64,000 nt of DNA from Stictocephala bisonia (lineage: Eukaryota > Arthropoda > Insecta > Hemiptera > Membracidae), in the NCBI GenBank assembly GCA_035578905.1, contig JAQJVL010000004.1, forward strand, positions 6,693,175 to 6,757,174. Direction: 5' to 3'. The notes under the pieces are model-generated. The model had not been told where the DNA came from, did no database searches, and worked only from the letters and a program-made list of their open reading frames with translations. The position numbers and the translations under genes are program-made. Below are positions 38,861 to 49,880 of the stretch, one piece after another. The stretch's first letter is position 1; every line of letters starts with the position of its first letter.

Positions 38861-39979
38861 ATGCTGATGGTAATCTCGCATGCTAATCTCAAATGTGTAA
38901 ATCCAAATTCATTAGTAAGTAAAATGGAACCACAGATTGAATGAAAGTCATATTGTAAAAAGGTTCAAGTCACTAAACAGTTTATTAACAACGTAGAGTG
39001 AATGAACATTGTTCAATTTATTGAAATTTAAACGGTTTCTAAAATGAGACCATCGGTAGTGACCGAGATGGCATGCGAAGTTTGCAGAGTCCCGTAGTTA
39101 TAACTGAAGAACTGCGAGTTAGTGGCTGGTACTAGCTTTGTTACATGCACATTTGTGGGAAATAAACTTTCCCCATCTCATTTAATTGTATACCGCAAAG
39201 AGATGTATGTCAGCACTTCCGAGGGGTCTTATAACGGACATTACATTCACTTCAGGCCTGTTAGTATTCTCATTGGAATTCTTGATGTTTCATACAAAAA
39301 AATACATTTTTTAGCTAGGCATCATGTTCAAAATTTGTTTACAGAAATGTTAATTAAAAATACTACATGTAATTTTTAATTTACAATCTAAAAATAATAA
39401 TAACGTAAAGTTAATGAGTTTTTTAATATGAATTAATTTCTTAAAACCTGTCGATTTAGAGACACTTATTAACAGAGTTGTAGGTAAACTGCTCTAAATA
39501 AACACTCAGCAGAGACTTTCTCTTACCACTGAGCCGTTAGAACTAACTTTTCCCTGAGTTCGGACGTGAGAAGCTTCATGTACCAAGCTTTTGTAAAAGA
39601 AATTTACTTTAAGGAAGGTGGTTTACTTTAATTATACTTTTATTGGACTTTAATTTCGTCTTACGTTAACTTTAAATTATAACATTTAGTGTAGAAACTA
39701 ATTTATGCCTCTTTCTATAGAATGATGTGAATTAAAACGATATGCTGCATCTTTGGGAACCAAGAGAAGCAAAAGTTTCCACGTCCATTTTACGTGGTGA
39801 GACGTCTTTTTTTATTGATTGCATGAGTTGTGCGACAAGCCAGTTCTCATTTTGTTTCTATTAGACAAACAGCATCTAATTTGGAATATGGTCTTGGAAA
39901 CATCTTGGCAAAGTCTCAGTAAAATAACTTGATTTGATTAAATTTTTCTGGAATTCAATTTTTCTTTTTCAATTTTTAA
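38861..39979. other. AT-rich unassigned DNA
   Basis: The 85-residue frame at 39122-39379 plus has no recognisable domain and begins at no convincing start. No RNA gene or element end was seen. Confidence 0.4.
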
Positions 39980-40110
39980 TAGTCAAGCTTAACCGATTTA
40001 AAAAGCCAGTACGAGTCGTTGATGTAGATTAAAAATAAAATTTGTCCCAGTATTGATTCCTGGAGGACGCCACTAGAATTAAACTCTAAACATATCAATA
40101 TACTGTAGAT
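39980..40110 (-). pseudogene. Short LINE reverse transcriptase fragment
   Basis: Minus-strand reading gives SGVLQESILGQILFLIYIND, matching the RT motif sGVPQGSilGPiLFLiYiND with Pro to Leu, Gly to Glu and Pro to Gln changes. It then reads SYWLFKSVKLDY and a stop. Just upstream another frame gives WIST.IDNKKSTV, like the preceding yL.nRkq.V segment, so a frameshift separates them. It is too short to place beyond a Jockey/CR1-type LINE. Confidence 0.75.
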
Positions 40111-40357
40111 TTCTTATTGTCTATCTATGTAGAAATCCAATAGGTTCCACATATATGAAAAATATAAAATAAACGTTCGTTCTCTTCAATCCAATGATCG
40201 GAAACTGAATAAACCTGTCAGATTCACTAATCAGTAATTACAATAAAATTTAACATTAAAAATGAAGTGAGTCAAATTCTGTACAATGTTTGAGTCTACC
40301 TTGTTGGTAGGTTTTCTTTGTCTGGTTTGCAAGGTCACCTCAGGTACTGTCCCAGTC

Positions 40358-41116
40358 ATGTGTACCTGAGTTTGAAGATTACTAACTAAAAAACTAAGAG
40401 GCCTATGACAAATCTAATCACACCGCTGTTTTCCTAATTTAACTGTACGATACGACATATGCATTTCAAAATTATTGGTCTTAATAATTGCTATCTTAAT
40501 TGAAGCAGAAAAGTACCGAAATTTTAACTAGTTTTCACCCTGCAAGTTCAACTTTATTAAACTTTACACTTTTATTACTGAAAAAACACGTCAAAGTATC
40601 AAATTTATATTTTAACACTTAATAGGAATGTTATCTAAAAGTTTAAAAAATTTTAGAATGTTATTTTTTATAATTAAAAATGTTCTTACTAATTTCCTTA
40701 ATCAACGTTTACTTTGTTTTAGTTGGTCACGTTGTAATCGTTATGAAATTTATAGTTACGATACATTGCAGAGCATTTACTTCGTATGTGTAAGTAAATA
40801 TAGTGATTTTAAATTAAATCAAATAAATTCAAATTGATCAATCAAAACATTCCTACCGACCAAGTGTTAAAATATAAATATGATAAATTGATGGGTTTTT
40901 CAGTAACAAAAGTGAAGTTGATGCACAGTGAAAACTAGTTATAATTTCTGTACTTTTTTGTTCCAACTAGGATAACAATTATTAAAACTTATAATTAAAT
41001 GTTTAAATGCATGTTTCATAACCTTAAATTAAACGAAGAAAACAATGGTGTGATTTGATTGTTCATGGGCCTCTTAGTTTTTTAGTAAACAACCTTCAAA
41101 CTCGGGTTCACATAAT
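40358..41116. repeat. Long imperfect inverted repeat (about 273-bp arms)
   Basis: The left arm 40358-40632 and right arm 40846-41116 are inverse copies. Shared words include CTAAAAAACTAAGAGGCC, AAACATGCATTT-like segments, TAACTAGTTTTCAC and TATATTTTAACACTT, with small indels throughout. The 213-base loop has no gene. Copies of a degenerate TTTCTTTGTCTG repeat lie on both sides. It may be a foldback transposon or a hairpin-RNA source. Confidence 0.75.
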
Positions 41117-41129
41117 TTCTGCGCCGATT

Positions 41130-41620
41130 AGTTGTACCTCTGTTCTCTTTTTCTGAAATGTCAGTCCATTACACCTCACGCCATTAGGTTTTTTGTCTGA
41201 TGGAAAAAGTTGTTTCTACTCGATGTGTTGGTGGATGTCTGATGTGTAGATCCACCTGACGATTTGTTCTGTACAATCAAATTGACTGATTTTGAGTCGA
41301 CTTGACGTTATGTCGGTAGTTTCTTTGTTTGATATGAGAGTTCACCGGATGCTGTGTCAGTAAGGTTTGCTTTTTATGGGAGTCCACGCAATGTTCTGGT
41401 AATAGGATCTCTTTGTCTGATAAGTGAGTCCTACAGACTTACAATCGATTTTTCTACTAAGTGTTTTATTCTAATACGTAAATATATTTTAAGTTATGTT
41501 GTAAATTCTTGTTTGATAATTCGGTCCATAAGAAGTCATGTTATTAGGTTTCATTGTTTGTAAAATCAGTTATTTACTTAACGTTGTGCTGGTAGGTCGA
41601 CTTTTTCTTGTGAGGTTACC
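41130..41620 (+). repeat. Old, strongly diverged minisatellite
   Basis: Words such as GGTTTTTTGTCTGAT, TTCTTTGTTTGATATGAGAG and ATCTCTTTGTCTGATAAG, each followed by a TCCACCTGACG / TCACCGGATG / CCACGCAATG segment, recur about every 50-60 bases. A similar piece lies at 40300-40350. Identity is low. Confidence 0.45.
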
Positions 41621-42286
41621 AAAATAAATTATATTTTGCAAATCTATAAAGTTATATTTCAAATTTGTATTTCTTAATAAACTATATTTATCATTAAGAT
41701 TATAAAGTTGTTTATTAGAATTGGAAGGGAGTTGTGCAATAATCACTTTGTACTTGTGTTTTTAGTTATGTAAACAAATTTTATACGTGAATGCTAATAT
41801 TTCATATATTTAATATTATAATGACTTTCCAGCATTAAATTGTGATGTAACATGCCCATTAATGCTAAACAAGTAAAATACAAATATCTAAAATAAAAAA
41901 ATATTTGTTTTTAAACATATTAAATTTCAATATGGTTATCTATTTAAAATGTCCGTGGAAACCAGTTGGTACTCAACAATTGTTGTAGAGAACAGTTTTA
42001 GACATTTTTAATAATATTCTTTCGATACTTATGATATCCCGTTTTTTGAAATCGGTTCATATAAACTGTACAAAAACAAGGCATTTTAATAATTTTCCAG
42101 AAATTATATTGCTGTGTTTTTTATGTAGTAAGAAACGGAATACATCAAGTACATTCCTGTACCTGCTATTGTCTTCTTTCTGTTATTCTATTCGGTTGAT
42201 CTGTTTTACTCTCCTAATTAGGTTTTTTCTATCTACGCTGGTTGAATCTTTAACATACTATTCAACCGTTTAAAACTCTCTAACAA
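41621..42286. other. AT-rich unassigned DNA
   Basis: No recognisable gene. The 80-residue frame 42031-42273 plus has no motif. Confidence 0.4.
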
Positions 42287-42362
42287 CGAACCTTTCGGGA
42301 TTTGAACCCGTGATCCTCTGCTCAGGAATTAGAATTGCTAACCACTAAACTAGCTTGAGGCC
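42287..42362 (-). pseudogene. tRNA pseudogene or head of a tRNA-derived SINE
   Basis: A 76-base minus-strand segment has the polymerase III B box GGTTCAAATCC (42298-42308), a T arm CGGG...CCCG and an A-box-like TAGTTTAGTGGTTAGC with D-stem pairing GCTA/TAGC. The length fits a tRNA, but the acceptor ends do not pair properly and the anticodon arm is degraded, so it is not a working tRNA. Confidence 0.6.
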
Positions 42363-42689
42363 TCTCTTATTCCGTATTCAATTGTTTTATAATTTACCTG
42401 TTGAGATTTGATTGATTTGAAGTTCGTTAACTATGCATATTTCTCAATACAGTAAGAGAACAATGCATAGCATAAACGTGTCCATTTACCGGTCTCCGAG
42501 TGACTGTAGCACCCAGTTGTTTAGTCTAAAAGCCTTTTCAATTATAGCCTTCATAACAATACGGAGCTAGTTTAGAAAACATTTGGGATCATAACTCGTT
42601 GTTTCTCGTCATGTGCTCGTTGTTCGTCTACCTGTGGCATGGTCACGTAACGTAATTCTGTACGTCAGGCTGGCGCGAGAGAGTTTTAC
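42363..42689. other. Unassigned DNA
   Basis: Sequence between the tRNA-like segment and the 32-bp array. No feature recognised. Confidence 0.4.
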
Positions 42690-43035
42690 GATACCCTTAA
42701 CCATCGCACAACAAACTCAAGATTACCCTTAACCTTTGCACAACAAACCCAAAATTACCTTTGACCATTGCACAACAAACTCAAGATTACCCTTAACCAT
42801 CGCACAACAAACTCAAAATTACCCTTAACCATCGCACAACAAACTCAAGATTACCCTTAACCATCGCACAACAAACTCAAAATTATTACCCTTGACCATT
42901 GCACAACAAACTCAACATTACCATTAACCTTTGCACAACAAACTCAAAATTACCCTTGACCATTGCAGAACAAACTCAAGATTACCCTTAACCTTTGCAC
43001 AACAAACTCAAGATTACCCTTAACAAACTCAATAT
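42690..43035 (+). repeat. 32-bp minisatellite array, copy 1
   Basis: About 10-11 units of ACCCTTAACCATCGCACAAC followed by AAACTCAAGATT, with CATCG/CATTG/CTTTG variants. The same unit makes the larger array at 44735-45510. Confidence 0.95.
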
Positions 43036-43325
43036 TCCATAAAGTTTACTTTTCGATCAGAATTATTTACTTAAAACCGTTAAATCACCGAGAAATAATA
43101 CTGTTCAAATTAGTTACTTGAAATTCAAATGACCAATACTCTGGAAAGACAAACCCTTTCGAAGTCCAGTTTGTGGCAATTAATTTCTCTTGGATAGGCC
43201 TTTCATTTGATACCCAATTCGGAGTAACTATAAGTACAGAAAAACATTTTGATAGTACATTAGTATTGCAGTGATTCGCATTCCAAACACAAACATCCAC
43301 ATTATTAGTGGTAGTGAAAACTACC
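43036..43325. other. Unassigned spacer between the 32-bp and 36-bp arrays
   Basis: The minus frame 43085-43351 (88 residues) contains no recognisable motif. Confidence 0.4.
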
Positions 43326-44158
43326 GTGGTGTATTTCACCCACCCATACATGTACAGTGTTTATAATTAGGTGGGTCACTTACGGCAGTGACCTCTCCCC
43401 ATACATACACGTAAAGTGGCAGTGACCCACCCACCCACCCATACATGTACAGAGATATTGACCCACCCGCCCACCCATACATGTACAGTGTTTATAATTG
43501 GGTGGGTCACTTACGGCAGTGACCTCTCCCCATACATACACGTAAAGTGGCAGTGACCCACCCACCCTCCTATACACGTACAGAGATATTGACCCACCCG
43601 CCCACACATACACGTACAGTGGTATTGACCCACCCACCCTACCATACACGTACAGTAGTATTAACTGAACCACCCGCCCACACATACACGTACAGTGGTA
43701 TTGACCCACCCACCCTACCATACACGTACAGTAGTATTAACTGACCCACCCGCCCACACATACACGTACAGTGGTATTGACCCACCCGCCCACACATACA
43801 CGTACAGTAGTATTAACTGAACCACCCGCCCACACATACACGTACAGTGGTATTGACCCACCCACCCTACCATACACGTACAGTAGTATTAACTGACCCA
43901 CCCGCCCACACATACACGTACAGTGGTATTGACCCACCCACCCTACCATACACGTACAGTAGTATTAACTGAACCACCCGCCCACACATACACGTACAGT
44001 GGTATTGACCCACCCACCCTACCATACACGTACAGTAGTATTAACTAACCCACCCGCCCACCCATACACGTACAGTGGTATTGACCCACTCGCCCACACA
44101 TACACTGTAGTGGTATTGATCCACCCGCCCACACATACACGTACAGTGGTATTGATCA
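43326..44158 (+). repeat. 36-bp minisatellite array (C-rich on plus strand)
   Basis: About 22 units of CCCACCCGCCCACACATACA then CGTACAGTGGTATTGA. Two unit types alternate, one of 36 bp and one of about 40 bp with CCACCCTACCATACACG and AGTAGTATTAACTGA. The first 300 bases hold a duplicated longer block (GTTTATAATT at 43359 and 43490). Some units contain CCCACCCGCCCACCC (44049-44063), a perfect G-quadruplex motif on the minus strand. Frames here are artefacts. Confidence 0.95.
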
Positions 44159-44182
44159 ACCTAACCTAACCTAACCTAACCT
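44159..44182 (+). repeat. Interstitial (CCTAA)n insect-telomere-type repeat
   Basis: Four to five perfect copies of AACCT (TTAGG motif on the other strand) directly follow the last 36-bp unit. TTAGG is the ancestral insect telomere repeat. The tract is too short to be a telomere. Confidence 0.8.
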
Positions 44183-44734
44183 GTATGTGCTTGTAATTTA
44201 GTTTTTAACACTTGAAAAAGATTTGGGTTTTTCCGAATCGAAATCTCTTAATTGGTATTTTTCACGTAATGATGTCAACAAACGTTGTCTTCCTCATCTG
44301 ATACTCCATCATTATCAAATTTCAAAAACATTTGTCAAGTGTTTAATGATGAGTCAAGTTATTCTTTAGAATTGCATAATTGCCTTCGCAATGCTTCTTT
44401 GACTGATCTATCGTCTATGTTTATTTTTCAGAAGAGGAACGTTTATTGCCTCAAAACTACCCATACACGTGCTGTGTTAAAACCCACCCACCCACCCATA
44501 CACATAATATGGTAATAACCCACCCGCCCACTTATACACGTACTGTGGTAATGAACCCATACACAAGTTGCACAATCTTAACCATTAACACACTCAAGAT
44601 TGTGCGCGTGTGTGTGTGCTCACACGCATGCGTACGTGTGTATGATTTTCCATCTCCGATCGAAGTGACGTTTCGACAATTTTTACAAATGTCGATACGT
44701 CAAAAACTAAGTTCGGTACCACCTCTGTTTCCAA
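44183..44734. other. Spacer with two or three stray 36-bp-type copies
   Basis: At 44456-44560 it holds TACCCATACACGTGC, CCCACCCACCCACCC with ATACACATAATATGG, and CCCGCCCACTTATACACG: diverged relatives of the 36-bp unit. At 44600-44645 there is a GT/CA-rich alternating stretch (CGCGTGTGTGTGTGCTCACA). No gene recognised. Confidence 0.6.
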
Positions 44735-45510
44735 TCTTAAGATTACCCTTAACAATTGCACAACAAACTCAAGATTACCCTTAACTATTGTACAACAAAC
44801 TCAAGAGTACCCTTAACCATGGCACAACAAACTCAAGATTACCGTTGAGAATTGCACAACAAACTCAAGATTGACCTTAACTATTGTACAAAAAACTCAA
44901 GATTACCGTTGAGAATTGCACAACAAACTCAAGATTGCCCTTAACTATTGTACAACAAACTCAAGATTACCGTTGAGAATTGCACAACAAACTCAAGATT
45001 GCCCTTAACTATTGCACAACAAACTCAAGATTACCGTTGAGAATTGCACAACAAACTCAAGATTGCCCTTAACTATTGTACAACAAACTCAAGATTACCC
45101 TTAACTATTGTACAACAAACTCAAGATTACCCTTAACCATGGCAAAATAATCACAAGATTATATATAACCATTGCACAACAAATTCAGGATTACCCTTAA
45201 CCACTGCTCAACAAACTCAAGATTACCGTTAAGAATTGCACAACAAACTCAAGATTACCCTTAAATATTACACAATAAGCTCAAGAGCGCCCTTAACCAT
45301 GGCATAATAATCACAAGATTATCTCTAACTATTGCACAACAAATTCAAGATTACCATTGCTCAATAAATTTAAGATTGCCATTAACCATTGCACAACAAA
45401 CTCAAGATTACACTTAACCATTGCACAAAAGACTGAAGATTACCCTTAACCATTGCACAACAAACTGAAGATTACACTTAACCATTGCACAACAAACTTA
45501 AGATTATATC
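44735..45510 (+). repeat. 32-bp minisatellite array, copy 2
   Basis: About 23 units of the same family as 42690-43035 (CACAACAAACTCAAGATTAC). In the middle, units CCGTTGAGAATTG and CCCTTAACTATTG alternate, a 64-bp dimer repeated five or so times. The right-hand units are more diverged (GGCAAAATAATCACAAG). Confidence 0.93.
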
Positions 45511-46454
45511 ACTTGAATTCTGTTGTAGAATTTGTTTTTCACTATTCCGACTGAACTTTGATAATGCATAAGAGGACGGCTGAGAAGTGGGGGTAACTTT
45601 TAAATCCCAAAGACTACTTTTTATAGAAATTCCCTCAATTACCTACGCCAAAACTATAATTTGAGTCCAGAGCATATTAAATGTTTAAAAAATATGAATA
45701 TGTTTCTGGCAGTATTGAGAGAGTGGCTCATATACCATGATAATATAAAAGGCCTTTTAAGTATTCAGCCATAATATACATATATTTAATTGTAAGAATA
45801 TTGTTAAGTGCAAACAAATATTCTCTATTTATAAGAATTGTACTTGTACGTAATCATAAGAAAAAAACCATAATTATCAGATAGTATTATCTCGTTGTTT
45901 CATTTTATATTATTGTTTATAAATGCATACTGAATTATCTAGGGAGGACCTTCTCCTTTTTTAAGCAGATTTTAATGTAAGTTGTATCTATATATTTCTT
46001 GAGATTCTCTTCATCATTTTTATGTTTTTAGAATTTTTATCGTTTATTAAGATTAGATATTTTATGGAATGTTATGATCAATTTGGAAAGCCACGGAAAT
46101 ATTAGAATATATTATATTAGAATATTGATAAAAAATTTTAAAATAAATTTTATAAGAAATAAATAAATTTAAAAAAATTAAAACACGCGCAAATTTATTA
46201 ATTTTTAAAATCTGTGTTATATATTTTTGGATCAAGATCCCACAGTCTTGTTGTATATATTAATAAGAACAAAAATATAAAGTGATCTCTTGTCATAAAG
46301 CTAAGTTTAATCAATCGAGCCATTTAAGACCACTGATTTTATTTATGCTGTCTAATACCTCCGTAAAAGAACGCAGAGAGCACTCTGTAACTATGTGATC
46401 CATTGTTTGGATATGCTCCACGCAGTCACATGACTGATCTAGTGTCGATCCCAT
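45511..46454. other. AT-rich unassigned DNA
   Basis: Very AT-rich, with no open frame of note and no repeats beyond simple A/T runs. Nothing recognised. Confidence 0.5.
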
Positions 46455-47214
46455 ACACAAGTGTTAACCCACCCGCCCACCCATACACGTACACTGTCAT
46501 TGAATAATATAAAATAAATTCAAAACGTTTACTAGTCAAATGAATCCAAAGGTACACGTACAGTGTTATTGACCCACCTGCCCACTCATAAACGTACAGT
46601 GGTATTGACCCACCCACCCACCCACCCATACACGTAGAGTGGTATACAATACATCTGTACATGTATGGGTGGGTGGGTGGGTCAATACCACTGTACGTGA
46701 ATGGGTGGGCGGGTGGGTCAATACCACTGTACGTGTATGGGTGGGCGGGTGGGTTACAGTATACAGGTATCAATACCACTGTATGTGTGTGGTTGGGCGG
46801 GAGGGTCAATACCACTGTACTTGTATGGGTAAGTGGGTCAATACTATCGGTGGATGTGTGGGTTAGAATGTAAATTTTGTTGTTGTAAATATCGTTTTTT
46901 CCTTGTGAAAAACTTTTGCTTAATGTTTAGTTACTTTACTAAGATACCACTGTAAGTGTATAGCATCATCATTATAAGTGTACGTGTATGGGTGGGTGGG
47001 TGGGTCAATATAACTGTACGTGTATGGGTGGGCAGGTGGGTCAATAACTGTACGTGTATGGGTGGGCGGGTGGGTCAATATAACTGTACGTGTATGGGTA
47101 CGTTTTTCACCCACCCGCCCACCCATACACGTACAGTGGTAGTGACCCACCCACCCACCCGTACACGTACAGTGGTATTAACCCACCCGCCCACCCATAC
47201 ACGTACAGTGGTTT
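46455..47214. repeat. 36-bp array with two strand switches
   Basis: Units of the 36-bp family run in plus orientation (CCCACC...CACGTACAGTG) at 46465-46640, in inverse orientation (TGTACGTGTATGGGTGGG...) at about 46655-47100, and again in plus orientation at 47108-47214. Unique spacers lie at 46500-46550 and 46865-46975. The motif GGGTGGGCGGGTGGG (46703-46717) is on the plus strand here, while CCCACCCGCCCACCC (46468-46482) puts it on the minus strand. Confidence 0.9.
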
Positions 47215-47252
47215 AACTACTGGAAGTATAAAATGTTATACTTCCAGTAGTT
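47215..47252. other. Perfect 16-bp hairpin at the array edge
   Basis: AACTACTGGAAGTATA (47215-47230) and TATACTTCCAGTAGTT (47237-47252) pair without a mismatch around a six-base loop. It starts exactly where the 36-bp array ends. Possibly a cruciform or the remains of a mobile-element end. Confidence 0.85.
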
Positions 47253-47369
47253 ACAGCTCCTGATGCCAGTTCGGAACCGATTGAACAATGTCCATTTCAC
47301 CTACGGATTTCTTATTGACAGATCGTTAATAAGACTGTTATTTCGTCCATCAAAACTGTTCCATACTAG

Positions 47370-47465
47370 TATTCTGGCCCAGCTAATATTGGGCGAGAAA
47401 TTTGTTCTGCTCAACTGGAAAACAGTACGTAGAGGTGGGTTTCGACATTTTAAACAACTGTTCTG
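47370..47465 (+). other. Dispersed repeat, copy 2 (unknown family)
   Basis: It reads AQLILGEKFVLLNWKTVRRG then FRHFKQLF and a stop, and matches the minus-strand copy at 21050-21140 at DNA level (GGCCCAGCTA, TTCTGCTCAACTGGAAA / TCTGCTCAACTGGAAAG, AGTACGTAGAG). Identity of the family is unknown. Confidence 0.5.
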
Positions 47466-47574
47466 ACGCTGGTTGCTGGACTATCACAAATTTGTGATCA
47501 CCCTGTTACGGCCAGCAATAAATATTGGCATTGTACAGGCCTATTGTCTCACAGATTGCCTAATCTCTTTAACT

Positions 47575-47645
47575 ACCTCCTGGAGAGGCTAAGGCGTTCA
47601 CTTGCCAAGTAGCCGAACCGGGTTCAATTCTTGCATGCACTTGTT
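47575..47645 (+). pseudogene. tRNA-like / SINE-like segment
   Basis: AGAGGCTAAGGCGTTCACTT resembles a pol III A-box region, and CCGGGTTCAATTCTTGC holds a B-box-like GGTTCAATTCT with a decayed T arm. The spacing of the two boxes is about right for a tRNA-derived SINE head. No poly(A) or simple tail is visible close by. Confidence 0.45.
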
Positions 47646-48849
47646 CTTTCTTGTTGCTTCCGTGCCTCGTAACGTACTTTATGTAATTAATTTTAGTCCA
47701 AACTTCGTCTGTGTAGAGACTTTCTTTACTTTTAATGGTTCCCATGATTCCGCCATAGTCAACATTCTTCAGAATACTTATACTTATTTTCTTATGGCAA
47801 TCAATTCCAACTATACCCAAGGGTTTTGTTAATCACCATGTGACCTTAGTCAAGCTCTTCGACAAACACCATCACATATAGCTTCTCCCAACTAAATAAT
47901 GAAATACACTAGTTCACGATCATTGGGTTTTTACAAATTACATGGACACAACTTTTATAATTTATTTGTAATTATTATCACGTCATTACTGTAATAAATA
48001 TTCAATATACTGTATATTTATGAAGGTTTTAACACATTTTTAGAGCCTTATTTAAAATCCCAGTAAATTACATTTAGTTATATCATCGGAGAGGTCACTG
48101 TACAGTTAGGGTTGAAAGCGGAGATGTTTAAGCTACCAAGCTCTAAATTCACTTGGGATGGTTGAGGTTCTCGCTTTGGCGTTGGATGGAGATCGTATTC
48201 CGATAGCTCTCACTCCTGTAGTGTTACATGAAACTTGTAGCGATGCGGCAGCAGGGAAGACAGCCACCAAGGTAACAATCAGCCTTTTCCGAGTTACGTC
48301 CCTATCTTCTATCATCCAATCAGGATGTACAAGACAGCTTGTAATTTTGTGAATATTTTTAGGCCATTAATATAATGGAGACTCGTATAAAACAGCTAAA
48401 AATAAAAATTAACAGTTTTTCGTTTAAATCCTCTTAGCTACCAGTAACAGTAACCAGGATTGTAATGACCTAGCTACTACCACTCAGTCACATGGCGTAC
48501 TGTGCACTCTCCAACAATAATAAATCATTTTGTATGCAACTATAACCAGCCATTACATTCTTTAGATAATGTGGTCATCCGTCTAAACATTTCCCTCCTT
48601 CATGGAATTCCTCAAAATCTTTCCCATTAAACGTCCTCCTTTCTTCTAAAATGCTACTTTGAACGAGTTCTCCCTATTTTATCTAAATCTCAACTACATA
48701 AACCCTTCCTTAGGGCACCAGATGTTCAAATGAGCCTCTCCAAACCTCTCGCCGTCCTCAAATACACCAGTTCCCATCAGAACTTCTTAACTTCCTTTAA
48801 ATACTGAGTTAACCTCAGTCACATATTATATGTCCATCGTTTAGTCGTA
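47646..48849. other. Unassigned DNA with a moderately GC-rich patch
   Basis: The patch at 48130-48340 is open on both strands (60 minus and 64 plus residues) and resembles coding composition, but no domain was recognised. The rest is AT-rich, with a C/T-rich stretch at 48580-48800. Confidence 0.35.
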
Positions 48850-49880
48850 TCCTTTGGGCGTGTGGGAGGGCTTCGTAAGTCATGTCTCTTGGGTGGGTGG
48901 GAGGGCTTGTTAAGTTGTGTCCCTTGGGCGTGTGTGAGGGCTTCTTAAGCCATGTCTCTTGGGTGGGTGGGAGGGCTTGTTAAGTCGTGTCCCTTGGGCG
49001 TGTGGGAGGGCTTCTTAAGTCATATCTCTTGGGTGGGTGGGAGGGCTTGTTAAGTCATGTCTCTTGAATGTGTAGGAGGGCTTCATAAGTCATGTTTCTT
49101 GGGTGGGTGGGAGGGCTTGTTAAGTCGTGCCCCTTGGGCGTGTGGCAGGGCTTCATAAGTCATGTCTCTTGGGTGGATGGGAGGGCTTGTTAAGTCGTGT
49201 CCCTTGGGCGTGTGGGAGGGCTTCTTAAGTCATGTCTCTTGGGTGGGTGGGAGGGCTTGTTAAGTCGTGTCCCTTGGGCGTGTGGGAGGGCTTCGTAAGT
49301 CATGTCTCTTGGGTGGGTGGGAGGGCTTGTTAAGTCGTGCCCCTTGGGGGTGTGGGAGGGCTTCTTAAGTCATGTCTATTAGGTAGGTGGGAAGGCTTGT
49401 TAAGTCATATATCTTGGATGGGTAGGAGGGCTTTATAAGACATGTCTCTTGGGTGGGTGGGAGGGCTTGTCAAGTCGTATCCCTAGGACGTGTGTGAGGG
49501 CTTCATAAGTCATGTCTCTTGGGTGGGTGGGAGGGCTTCATAAGTCATGTCTCTTGGGTGAGTGGTAGGGCTTGTTAAGTGGCGTCCCTAGGGCGAGTGA
49601 GACGGCTTCTTAAGTCTTGTCTCTTGGGAGGGGTTGTTAATGTTTGTCCCTTTCTTGTCAATTCGTGCCCCTTGAGTGGATGAGAGAGCTATTCGATTCG
49701 TGTCCTTTGGGCAAGAGGGAAGACGGTGGGAGGGCTTGTTAATCGTGTGCATTGGTTAAATGGGAAGGCTTATCAATTCGTATCCCTTGAAAATTTGAAG
49801 GACTTAATTTGTGTGCCTTGGGTAAATGGGAGTGCTTGTCAATTGGTCTTCCTTGGGCAAGTGGGAGGGCTTGTCGTTTT
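48850..49880 (+). repeat. 35-bp minisatellite in a 70-bp alternating higher-order array (G-rich on plus strand)
   Basis: Two monomers alternate: CTTGGGCGTGTGGGAGGGCT and CTTGGGTGGGTGGGAGGGCT, each followed by T(T/C)(G/C/A)TTAAGTC(G/A)TGTC-type sequence. The second contains GGGTGGGTGGGAGGG. This monomer recurs in exact 70-base register at 48891, 48961, 49031, 49101, 49171 (one change), 49241, 49311, 49381 (changed), 49451 and 49521. The right third (49560-49880) is diverged and irregular. Confidence 0.95.

Noticed and set aside
42287..42362. Functional tRNA gene
   Set aside because: The B box is intact and length is right, but the acceptor stem does not pair and the anticodon arm is degraded.
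44600..44645. Possible Z-DNA/regulatory GT repeat
   Set aside because: The alternating stretch is short and interrupted, and no gene lies nearby for it to regulate.
48133..48352. Overlapping 60- and 64-residue frames on opposite strands
   Set aside because: The composition is coding-like, but neither peptide matches a known domain and no splice context fixes an exon.
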